NCBI GenBank assembly: GCA_002436485.1
Contig: DJMK01000163.1
Coordinates: 3,457-9,886, forward strand
Reading direction: 5' to 3'
DNA: 6,430 nt
Source: Proteobacteria bacterium UBA6492
GTDB taxonomy: Bacteria; Pseudomonadota; Gammaproteobacteria; UBA6429; Thiohalophilaceae
A model generated the notes under the pieces. That model saw only the letters and a list, made by a program, of their open reading frames with translations, was not told the origin of the DNA and did no database searches. The position numbers and the translations under genes are program-made. Shown here piece by piece: positions 1-5,964 of this stretch (position 1 is the stretch's first letter; the number at the start of each line of letters is the position of its first letter).

Positions 1-648
1 CGCGCTACGACGCACCAGGTTGAAGGCACCCACACCAATCGCGGCAGTCTTGTTGGGATCTTCAACTGCGGTAGCACGTGCGCCCACCATGAATATAATG
101 CCAAATGCTCGTGTAATAGCTTGCAGTAACCAGTTATTCGAAATGACCTTTGGAACCAGTGAAAGATGGTCGAGCTGGTTTTGCTCTGCGTAACTAATAA
201 CGTCGGGAAGCAGGTTGCGTTCGTAGTGAATATCGGCATCTGAATACAGTAACCAGTCACCGCTTGCATGCTGAGTGCCGAGCTGCAGTGCATTTACCTT
301 GCCAAGCCAGTCGTCAGGTAACTGCTTAACATGCACGGTAATAATACGACTGTCCTGTGCGGCAAGTTGTTCAATGATGTTGCCGGTTGCGTCTTCGGAG
401 CGATCATTGACCAAAATGATTTCGAGTTGTGGATAGTCCTGCGAAAGTAATTTTTCCACAGCACTTTTTATAGTATCTGCTTCATTGCAGGCGGGTATTA
501 CGATACTGAGCCGTGGCCATTTGATCAGTGGCGTGGCGTTAAGATTTTCCAGTAGCGGTATACGATTCCATACCAGCATGGCATACAGGTACAACAGACA
601 CCACAGTCCACAACAAGCAATCAGGTATATGGCAAGTAGTTTTTCCAT
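1..648 (-). CDS. Family 2 glycosyltransferase, membrane-anchored (3' end beyond the window)
   Basis: Reading leftward from an ATG at 648 gives 216 codons without a stop, so the C-terminus is missing. Residues about 3-28 form a hydrophobic membrane segment. The GT-A catalytic domain begins near residue 47 with SIVIPACNE (48-56). VNDRS (80-84) supplies the nucleotide-binding Asp, K117 lies in the LGKVNAL segment, and DAD (137-139) is the DXD-type metal and nucleotide-sugar motif. GVGAFNLVRR (205-214) resembles the acceptor region of HpnB/CrtQ-like family 2 enzymes. The family transfers a sugar from a nucleotide sugar to a lipid or polysaccharide acceptor at the inner membrane; the substrate here cannot be told. 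The next in-frame ATG (codon 24) would remove the membrane segment, so 648 is preferred. That start lies only 4 nt past the U-run of a terminator hairpin and has no ordinary Shine-Dalgarno sequence. Confidence 0.9.
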   Translation of the reverse strand, partial: MEKLLAIYLIACCGLWCLLYLYAMLVWNRIPLLENLNATPLIKWPRLSIVIPACNEADTIKSAVEKLLSQDYPQLEIILVNDRSEDATGNIIEQLAAQDSRIITVHVKQLPDDWLGKVNALQLGTQHASGDWLLYSDADIHYERNLLPDVISYAEQNQLDHLSLVPKVISNNWLLQAITRAFGIIFMVGARATAVEDPNKTAAIGVGAFNLVRRSA

Positions 649-652
649 GTAT

Positions 653-678
653 AAAAAAGGGGCCAGTAGGCCCCTTTT
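653..678 (-). terminator. Intrinsic terminator after the rhodanese gene
   Basis: A perfect 10-bp stem (655-664 pairing with 669-678, GC-rich core GGGGCC/GGCCCC) closes a 4-nt AGTA loop. On the minus strand it is followed by a run of six T. It lies 28 bp past the rhodanese stop and ends directly before the glycosyltransferase start. The plus-strand copy is also A-rich before and T-rich after the stem, so it could work in both directions. It may act as an attenuator rather than a full stop, because the next minus-strand gene has almost no leader of its own. Confidence 0.8.
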
Positions 679-706
679 ATAACATCATGTGACAGATGGT
701 TGTCAG

Positions 707-1045
707 TTAACTGGCCATCGGCAGGCTGATAGGCTTACCGGCACCGGCCCAGGCAAACATGCCTCCGCGCAGGTTAACGACATTGTCAAAGCCCTGTTGT
801 TGCAAAAAGGCACAAGCCTGTGCAGAACGGGCACCGGAACGGCAGATTAAGACCAGCGTCTTGTCCTTCTCCAGTTCATTCATTTTTAGAGGAACAGTCG
901 CCAAGGGCATCGGTTCTGCTCCCTCGATGGTACCGGCGAAGATTTCGTTCATTTCGCGCACATCGACAATTTTGAAATGCTCGCCATCAGCCTCTATCCA
1001 CTCGGCCAGTTCGGCAGCTTCAATTTCCTTGATATTAAAATACAT
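707..1045 (-). CDS. Single-domain rhodanese (sulfurtransferase), GlpE-like
   Basis: A cytoplasmic protein of 112 residues with no signal peptide, the usual length for a stand-alone rhodanese domain. IVDVRE (26-31) is the conserved first-half motif. CRSGARS (68-74) is the active-site loop with the persulfide-carrying Cys68 and the backbone-amide cradle typical of active rhodaneses. NLRGGMFAW (91-99) and the following GKPI are the standard C-terminal signature. The family transfers sulfane sulfur from thiosulfate or a protein persulfide to a thiol acceptor such as thioredoxin, glutathione or cyanide. The start at 1045 has a GAGGG ribosome site 9 nt upstream. The gene is divergent from the double-thioredoxin gene, and a palindrome about 30 bp before its start may control it. 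The fold and catalytic loop are certain; the physiological donor and acceptor are not. Confidence 0.95.
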   Translation of the reverse strand: MYFNIKEIEAAELAEWIEADGEHFKIVDVREMNEIFAGTIEGAEPMPLATVPLKMNELEKDKTLVLICRSGARSAQACAFLQQQGFDNVVNLRGGMFAWAGAGKPISLPMAS

Positions 1046-1073
1046 CTTGATAAACCCTCGTTTAAAACATGTG

Positions 1074-1095
1074 TATATTAGAAAATACTAATATA
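1074..1095. promoter_or_regulatory. Perfect inverted repeat, possible operator of the divergent gene pair
   Basis: TATATTAG and CTAATATA are exact reverse complements separated by six bases (AAAATA), a 22-bp dyad with twofold symmetry. It sits 28 bp upstream of the rhodanese ATG, in the AT-rich part of a 222-bp divergent gap where a -10 region is expected. The arms are AT-rich, as in operators of ArsR-family repressors such as BigR/SqrR, which often control rhodanese and sulfide-oxidation genes. That match is an inference. No regulator gene is in the window, and no convincing -35/-10 pair was found on either strand. Confidence 0.4.
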
Positions 1096-1267
1096 TTATG
1101 GCACCTATATTCACGTTTTTCTACCCGCACTTCGGTAAATTGTCCCACGGATCATGTGACTAATCGGGGCAAATAAATCTGCAGATGCGTGGATAAGTAT
1201 TCAAAATCGGTGGTCAAACAGGTAGTCTCAAATCGCAAATACCACCGATACCATCTGGAGAGTCGCC

Positions 1268-2335
1268 ATGAAAATTACAAAATATTTTGTGTCCGTGGTT
1301 CTATTCAGCGTTATATCTCTGTCCAGCCATGCGGCGGGCGGACCCGATGCAAAGGGCAAGTTCTACGGAGCCATGAAAACGGAGTATCCGTCATGGTTCA
1401 AAGAAAGTTTTCTGGATTTTAATGAAGATGTTGCCGAGGCCAGCAAGGCAGGCAAGCGGCTAATGCTGCTGTTCCACCAGGATGGCTGTCCGTATTGCAA
1501 CGTGCTGGTCGAACGCAACCTGGCGCAAAAAGATATCGAGCAACTGGTACGTAAAAATTTCGATGTCGTTGCCATGAACATGTGGGGTGACAGGGAAGTA
1601 GTTAGCCTGGCAGGTAAGACCTACACTGAAAAAACCTTTGCCGCCGCACTCAAGGTACAGTTCACACCCACCATCCTTTTCTTTAACGAGCAGGGCAAGG
1701 TTATTCTGCGATTGAATGGTTACCTGCCGCCGGACCGTTTCAAGGCATCGCTGGAGTATGTCGCCGGCAAAAATGAAAAAAGCACCAGTTATCGTGAATA
1801 CATGGCCAAGGCCGTACCCGTTTCGAGTAGTGGTGAGCTTAACCAGCAGGCTTTTTTCAAAGCAGCACCCTACGATCTTTCCAAAAAAACTGAAGGCAAA
1901 CCCTACGCGTTTTTCTTTGAGCAAAAGGATTGTCCTAACTGTAATACCCTGCATAGCAGGGTGCTGATTGACAAGGAGACGCGTGATGTCATCAGCAAGT
2001 TTGATGTTGTACAACTCGACATGTGGTCAGATACAAGCATCAAGTTGCCGAGTGGTAAAACCATGACAGCGCGTGAGCTGGCCAAACAACTCGATATCAA
2101 GTACGCGCCTACTATTGTAGTGTTTGCACCGGACGGTGAAGAAGTGATTCGCTCGGAAGCATTTTTCAAGGTATTTCATACGCAGGGTATTTTTGATTAT
2201 GTGTCGAGCGGCAGCTATAAAACAGAACCGAGTTTTCAACGTTACCTGGCGGATCGCGCTAAGGCCTATCAAAAAGAAGGTCGCGATGTTGATATCTGGC
2301 GATTGGCTGATGAGCCTGCCGGCGCGGGTGGTTAA
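1268..2335 (+). CDS. Exported protein with two thioredoxin-fold domains (SoxW-like)
   Basis: A 355-residue protein. The Sec signal peptide (1-22) has a basic start, a hydrophobic core and an SHA|AG cleavage site, so the protein should be periplasmic. Domain 1 (about 45-168) holds CPYC (74-77) and the cis-proline loop FTPT (Pro134). Domain 2 (about 195-320) holds CPNC (222-225) and YAPT (Pro281). Each domain also carries an MWGD or MWSD element after its first strands, followed by a similar GKT segment (116-118, 263-265), so the two halves look like a duplication. Proteins of this type act as periplasmic thiol-disulfide reductases, for example keeping sulfur-oxidation (Sox) or cytochrome-maturation partners reduced; the partner here is unknown. 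The ATG has a GGAGAG ribosome site at 1257-1262. The gene is divergent from a rhodanese, which fits a sulfur-redox setting. A hairpin follows 41 bp after the stop. Confidence 0.88.
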   Translation: MKITKYFVSVVLFSVISLSSHAAGGPDAKGKFYGAMKTEYPSWFKESFLDFNEDVAEASKAGKRLMLLFHQDGCPYCNVLVERNLAQKDIEQLVRKNFDVVAMNMWGDREVVSLAGKTYTEKTFAAALKVQFTPTILFFNEQGKVILRLNGYLPPDRFKASLEYVAGKNEKSTSYREYMAKAVPVSSSGELNQQAFFKAAPYDLSKKTEGKPYAFFFEQKDCPNCNTLHSRVLIDKETRDVISKFDVVQLDMWSDTSIKLPSGKTMTARELAKQLDIKYAPTIVVFAPDGEEVIRSEAFFKVFHTQGIFDYVSSGSYKTEPSFQRYLADRAKAYQKEGRDVDIWRLADEPAGAGG

Positions 2336-2375
2336 ACTGCCAGCCTGGGCCAATCTACAAAGCGATATTTAAAAC

Positions 2376-2400
2376 GATTCCCGTCTTTGTGACGGGAATC
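2376..2400 (+). terminator. Hairpin after the double-thioredoxin gene
   Basis: Perfect 10-bp stem GATTCCCGTC/GACGGGAATC around a TTTGT loop, 41 bp past the stop codon. The T-rich stretch that follows is interrupted (ACACTGTTTTCT), so it is a weaker intrinsic terminator than the other two in the window and may instead protect the mRNA 3' end. Confidence 0.55.
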
Positions 2401-2592
2401 ACACTGTTTTCTGCCTCGTAATTAGCAGTTTTTTACATTCAGTAAGTTAGCTATCTCACCAGCAATATTTCCCTGTTTTCCGGCGCTCTTACCGCTTTAA
2501 TTGTCAGGTTAAACATTTCATGAGCTGGATCACACATAGGCACACGCTCCCTTAAACCGCTCTGATGGCGGCCGCTCTAAAGACATCGACGT

Positions 2593-2597
2593 GGGAG
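2593..2597 (+). promoter_or_regulatory. Ribosome binding site that fixes the protease start at 2607
   Basis: GGGAG lies 9 nt before the ATG at 2607. The longer in-frame start at 2565 lacks such a site and would put 14 mostly polar residues in front of a normal signal peptide, so 2607 is the better start. Confidence 0.65.
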
Positions 2598-2606
2598 TTT
2601 GCACAT

Positions 2607-3347
2607 ATGAAAAAGATAACAGCCTGCATTTCTTGTTTACTAGCTACGATGGGGTTAAGCGCGACTGCTACTGCAGCGACAGTTGCTGATGTTGCGGATA
2701 TTCGCGTTGTTGGATTATTCAAGGACGCAGCGGTACTCAACATCAATGATCAACGCAAATTATTGCGAGTTGGTGGTACGCACCGTGATGTGCGCCTGGT
2801 AGCGGCCAACAGCAGCAATGCCATGGTGGAATATCATGGTAAACGCTACACACTCGCGATGAGCAGTGAACCCATTCGTACCGGCTTCAAAAGCAGTGGT
2901 GCCCAGGCTCACCTGATGTCCAATGGGGGGACCTACTCAGTCTCGGGTTCTATCAATGGTCGCATGACAAGCTTCCTGGTTGATACAGGTGCCAGCTATG
3001 TGACCATGAGCGCCTACCGCGCTCAGAGCCTCGGGCTGGACTTTAGCAAGGCACGTAAGGTGATGGTCAATACCGCCAACGGCAAAACCACAGCACATGT
3101 CTTCAGGGTAAAGAGCGTCATGATCGGTGGCATTGAGCTGAAAGACGTCGATGCCGCGGTCATACACAACATGCCGGATGACAAAGTGCTGCTGGGTATG
3201 TCCTATCTCAGCAAGGTTGAGATGGAGCAGAAAAACGGTTTGATGATTCTCAAGTACCGTGGTGCACAGGCGGATCCCAAGAAGTCACCAGAGAAGATCA
3301 GCGACAACAGCGATTCGACCAAGCCGACCGAATCACGACCCCTGTAA
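2607..3347 (+). CDS. Exported retropepsin-like aspartic protease (clan AA, TIGR02281-type)
   Basis: 246 residues. A Sec signal peptide (1-23, ATA|AT cleavage) directs the protein to the periplasm. The single-lobe protease domain spans about 107-217. It has the catalytic DTGAS at 126-130 after the usual hydrophobic strand (TSFLV), and the second-half LLGMSYL signature at 195-201. Retropepsins carry one Asp per subunit, so the active form should be a homodimer. The roughly 80 residues between signal and protease domain form an extra N-terminal part whose opening (VVGLFKDAAVLNIN, about 34-47) recalls the beta-rich periplasmic segment of GspC/PilP secretion proteins; that likeness is by eye only. 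The last 30 residues are charged and probably disordered. The substrate is unknown. The gene is a single unit between two hairpins. Confidence 0.88.
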   Translation: MKKITACISCLLATMGLSATATAATVADVADIRVVGLFKDAAVLNINDQRKLLRVGGTHRDVRLVAANSSNAMVEYHGKRYTLAMSSEPIRTGFKSSGAQAHLMSNGGTYSVSGSINGRMTSFLVDTGASYVTMSAYRAQSLGLDFSKARKVMVNTANGKTTAHVFRVKSVMIGGIELKDVDAAVIHNMPDDKVLLGMSYLSKVEMEQKNGLMILKYRGAQADPKKSPEKISDNSDSTKPTESRPL

Positions 3348-3385
3348 CAAACCTCTATAGCATAGCCTCCAGTAAAGGAGTATTT

Positions 3386-3414
3386 GGCTGCCATCCCCTG
3401 GCAGCCTTTTTTTT
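3386..3414 (+). terminator. Strong intrinsic terminator after the protease gene
   Basis: A perfect 8-bp stem GGCTGCCA/TGGCAGCC closes a 5-nt TCCCC loop and is followed directly by eight T. It lies 38 bp past the protease stop. The stop codon of the convergent small membrane protein (3413-3415) overlaps the end of the T-run. The minus-strand version of this hairpin lacks a U-run, so the convergent gene probably does not terminate here efficiently. Confidence 0.92.
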
Positions 3415-3610
3415 ATTCCAGTTTGTCCATTTGCTGCTGGTTTTTCTCAAGACTGCGCTGCAGTTCGTCAGCCGTATCCTGCGCGCGCTGAATGGATTGT
3501 TGTTCCATGGTCTTGTCCCCGTCAGCGTTAATGGTCCGGCCAGAATCGAGATATGTATAGACTAGCCAGGCCACGATGGCGAGGCCAAATATGAGGCTTA
3601 AAAATCGCAT
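3413..3610 (-). CDS. Small single-pass membrane protein with coiled-coil tail, function unknown
   Basis: 65 residues from the ATG at 3610. A hydrophobic segment at about 3-21 is followed by a short polar part, then a Gln/Glu/Lys-rich helix (about 35-65) whose spacing of Ile, Ala, Leu and Met suggests a coiled coil. The topology is probably N-in with the tail in the periplasm, or an uncleaved signal anchor; no lipobox or clear cleavage site is visible. A longer reading with a TTG start at 3631 is less likely because the strong ribosome site falls inside it. It belongs to no family I can name. It is convergent with the protease gene and stands alone on its strand. The good ribosome site and the coherent anchor-plus-helix layout support a real gene. 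Confidence 0.65.
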   Translation of the reverse strand: MRFLSLIFGLAIVAWLVYTYLDSGRTINADGDKTMEQQSIQRAQDTADELQRSLEKNQQQMDKLE

Positions 3611-3615
3611 CGCTA

Positions 3616-3621
3616 CTCTCC
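3616..3621 (-). promoter_or_regulatory. Ribosome binding site fixing the small membrane protein start
   Basis: Read on the minus strand this is GGAGAG, within AAGGAGAG, 5 nt before the ATG at 3610. It selects that ATG over the TTG at 3631, whose own upstream sequence has no purine-rich site. Confidence 0.7.
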
Positions 3622-3741
3622 TTTCAGACAAGCATAGCCCATCGTCGAAAGCCTGAATTGTGAGTCACCACTTATCGGTCCAAAGTGTGCGGTAACCCAA
3701 TAATTTCTTAAAAAACCTCAAGTTATGCCGATAGTTGCTAC

Positions 3742-3861
3742 ATGGAAGGCTTTGTTCTCGATGCCGAGGGCAAATATTGTTTACTAAACAGGGACTTACA
3801 GAACCCAGTTATGATGGATTATGCGATGGACATGCAGGGAACAGCGGCAGGGTGGCTGTAG
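3742..3861 (+). CDS. Doubtful 39-codon ORF before the DUF1566 gene
   Basis: The ORF starts at an ATG at 3742, encodes 39 residues (opening MEGFVLDAEG, ending AAGWL) and stops with TAG 3 bp before the longest start of the next gene. It matches no family I recognise and has no hydrophobic segment. No clear ribosome site precedes its ATG. It could be a leader peptide coupled to the next gene, a decayed gene fragment, or chance. The rest of the 3632-3864 gap shows no convincing promoter or RNA gene, only an A/T-rich patch around 3699-3717. Confidence 0.2.
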   Translation: MEGFVLDAEGKYCLLNRDLQNPVMMDYAMDMQGTAAGWL

Positions 3862-3864
3862 GTA

Positions 3865-4974
3865 ATGGCAACGTTTTTTCAGGTTCTGGTTGACTGTAAT
3901 GGTGAAATTGGCGCTCACAGTAAAAATCAACATCGGCTACAGGATGGGCTGTGTATGCTGCGTCGGCATATAGAAAAAATAGCCGGCAGTAAACAGCAAC
4001 GCCGAAGGCTTTCTGTGGTGTTACTTGCATTGCTGTTCGTATACAGTGGGTTAATCCTGCTTGTTCAATCCGACAAGCCGCACGGTGAAAATGAACAACT
4101 CGCCCAGTCCCAGGTACAAAAGAGTCCCGTTGCGGTAATCGAAGAGCCAAAAAAGGCCGAGGCGGTCAAACTGGTGATCACTGCCAAGCCGAAAAAAGCC
4201 CCGCAACAAAAACCCAAAGCGACAAAACCACCAGCAAAGAAAAAACAACTGGCCGCAGTGAAAAAAGCAGCGCCACAGCAAGCGCCGGTTCAAAAAAAAC
4301 CGGTTCAAGCTCCATTACAGCAGGACCCACCGATAAAGGAAGTTGTAGCTGTTGAACCTGAACAGGAACAACAAACCGAAATGCAAAAGATTCCATCTAG
4401 CTTGTCCGGTTTTACCAAGCTTGATAACGCTGGCAATGTGTTATCGAAAAGTGAACCGCAGTGGAATTGTGTCAGGGATGAGACAAGCGGCTTGGTGTGG
4501 GAAAACAAGACTGATGATGGCTCTGTGCAGGATCGGGATTATTCTTTCACCTGGTACCAGGTGCGACCCCACCCAGATAACGCGTCATCCGCTGTCAAGA
4601 GTGGTGTTCCCGATGGTGGCAGATGCAAGGGGGGGATTGCCTGTGACACGCAAAGCTATGTGCGTGCGATGAATGAAAGAAAGCTCTGTGGCTATTCTGA
4701 CTGGCGCTTGCCGACCAAGGAAGAATTACAAAGCCTGGTGACATTCCAGCAGGATCGCGCAAAGGCATCAATTGATAACGAGTTCTTCCCGCATGCGGTA
4801 CCCAGCTGGTACTGGACGGCATCCGAAAATCAACAAAAGAATGAGTATGCATGGTATGTTTTGTTCCGGAACGGAGTGCCATTGAACGACCTGAAAAAAC
4901 GTCCCAAGCACGTTCGGCTGGTCAGAAGCATGGAGAATTCGGCACTGTATAACAGGGAACTGGCACAGGAATGA
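3865..4974 (+). CDS. Membrane-anchored DUF1566 (Lcl C-terminal-like) domain protein
   Basis: 369 residues from the longest start. A basic stretch (QQRRR, 44-48) is followed by one membrane helix (about 50-67), so the bulk should lie in the periplasm. Residues about 79-178 are a low-complexity linker rich in Lys, Pro, Ala and Gln, suited to spanning the periplasm or cell wall. The C-terminal domain (about 195-356) is DUF1566/Lcl-C: it shows the LVWENK element (210-215), the signature SDWRLPTKEEL (278-288), the WYWTAS strand (315-320) and a closing VRLVRS (350-355). Four cysteines in this region (202, 254, 260, 275) could form two disulfides. The family is common in secreted and adhesin-type proteins, with no known enzymatic activity. 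The start is uncertain: an ATG at 3955 with AGGA 10 nt upstream gives 339 residues and keeps the anchor. The stop overlaps the next start by 4 nt, so it is translationally coupled to the DUF4402 gene. Confidence 0.85.
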   Translation: MATFFQVLVDCNGEIGAHSKNQHRLQDGLCMLRRHIEKIAGSKQQRRRLSVVLLALLFVYSGLILLVQSDKPHGENEQLAQSQVQKSPVAVIEEPKKAEAVKLVITAKPKKAPQQKPKATKPPAKKKQLAAVKKAAPQQAPVQKKPVQAPLQQDPPIKEVVAVEPEQEQQTEMQKIPSSLSGFTKLDNAGNVLSKSEPQWNCVRDETSGLVWENKTDDGSVQDRDYSFTWYQVRPHPDNASSAVKSGVPDGGRCKGGIACDTQSYVRAMNERKLCGYSDWRLPTKEELQSLVTFQQDRAKASIDNEFFPHAVPSWYWTASENQQKNEYAWYVLFRNGVPLNDLKKRPKHVRLVRSMENSALYNRELAQE

Positions 4975-5963
4975 ATCTTGTAAAAAAGAAAAGTCTCACA
5001 TACCTAACCGTTGTTACGGTGGGATTGAGCCTCTTCCTCGAGGCGGCGAATGCTGCACCACCCGTAACGGAGAATAATTGTAAAAGCCGCTGGACGTTGT
5101 CTACCACCAATTTTGATTTTGGTTCTTTCTCTAATCTTTCAGGTACAAATACCATTAGTATGAATACCTCCGGGGCGCGTACTGCGTCAGCGGGCATTGA
5201 CCTGGTTACATCAACCACGGTTGTTTATCAGGTGACTTTGAGTAATTCGTTGAGTCCAAGTTGTGGCACGTTTGGTTTGACGTTGGACTGGAATGTACCC
5301 CCCTCGGACCTGACCGGCCTGGGCACGAATATCACCATCTCCAACGTAAGAGCCGAGTACCCATCGGGTACCTTCAACACCCTACCCATTACAATTTCAC
5401 CAGCTACTTTGCCAATAACGATACCGTTTGAGGCAACCATTACTTCCACGGGACTGCAGGTGGCAGATACCTATTTTTCTGGGCCATTTTCACTGGTGAG
5501 TACCCAGTCCGGGTTTAACGAGACCAGCCTGGATGCGACGGCCACGGCGACAGCCATTGTCCCGCTAGCCATCAGTGAAACCGTGCCCATGGATTTTGGC
5601 ACCGTGGCAGGCGGGCCGGCAGCAGGTACTATCGTTCTGGACACGTCAGGTGGTCGTACTACTGGCGGTGATGGACAGGCAATGGCCGTCGGTCCGGGCA
5701 CAGCCGCTACCTTCCAGATAGTCGGGCAGGGTGGGCAGGCCTACAGCATCAGCTATTCACCGGGCGTATTGGACGACGGGGGTTCAGGAACGGCCATGAC
5801 GGTCGATACATTTACTGATACCAGCTCGGGTAGCCTGCCGGCTGGAGGTACTGAAAACTTTAATATTGGTGCCACGCTGCATATTAACCCCAACCAGGCA
5901 GCAGGGACCTATTCAACAGCTACGGGTGGAACACCCTACACTGTAACGGTGAACTACAACTAG
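4971..5963 (+). CDS. Exported DUF4402 protein with a duplicated motif
   Basis: 330 residues. The signal peptide (1-28) has a KKK start, a hydrophobic core and ANA|AP cleavage. The C-terminal part (about 190-330) is a DUF4402 domain: it opens with a short Ala/Thr strand, then MDFG (207-210), TSGGR (225-229), AATFQIVG (245-252) and the final AGTY...YTVTVNYN, typical of this beta-sandwich family. The N-terminal part (about 40-180) repeats the first half of that pattern, with FDFG (48-51) and TSGAR (66-70) at the same spacing. It carries Cys37 and Cys98, which may form a disulfide. DUF4402 proteins are exported beta-rich proteins, often encoded with fimbrial chaperones and ushers, and resemble pilin or spore-coat-U subunits; a structural or adhesive role is inferred. 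The start overlaps the DUF1566 stop (ATGA) and depends on coupling, since AGGA abuts the ATG. Confidence 0.87.
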   Translation: MNLVKKKSLTYLTVVTVGLSLFLEAANAAPPVTENNCKSRWTLSTTNFDFGSFSNLSGTNTISMNTSGARTASAGIDLVTSTTVVYQVTLSNSLSPSCGTFGLTLDWNVPPSDLTGLGTNITISNVRAEYPSGTFNTLPITISPATLPITIPFEATITSTGLQVADTYFSGPFSLVSTQSGFNETSLDATATATAIVPLAISETVPMDFGTVAGGPAAGTIVLDTSGGRTTGGDGQAMAVGPGTAATFQIVGQGGQAYSISYSPGVLDDGGSGTAMTVDTFTDTSSGSLPAGGTENFNIGATLHINPNQAAGTYSTATGGTPYTVTVNYN

Positions 5964-5964
5964 C

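Noticed and set aside
759..1091. 110-codon plus-strand ORF across the rhodanese gene
   Set aside because: It is antisense to a gene with a clear catalytic motif, has no ribosome site and gives a protein with no recognisable domain.
684..1160. The 10-mer ATCATGTGAC at 684-693 and 1151-1160, considered as a repeat flanking the rhodanese gene
   Set aside because: A ten-base match with no extension or mobile-element feature is within chance expectation.
1189..1422. 77-codon plus-strand ORF overlapping the start of the double-thioredoxin gene
   Set aside because: It overlaps the signal peptide coding region in another frame and has no convincing ribosome site.
1460..2014. 184-codon minus-strand ORF inside the double-thioredoxin gene
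   Set aside because: It is the shadow of a strongly supported coding frame; the translation shows no coherent domain.
3660..3668. Short palindrome GTGAGTCAC, considered as a regulator site
   Set aside because: Only four bases per arm, and it does not extend to a CRP or FNR consensus.
3809..4150. 113-codon minus-strand ORF opposite the DUF1566 gene start
   Set aside because: No motif or ribosome site; most of it is antisense to the membrane anchor and linker of the real gene.
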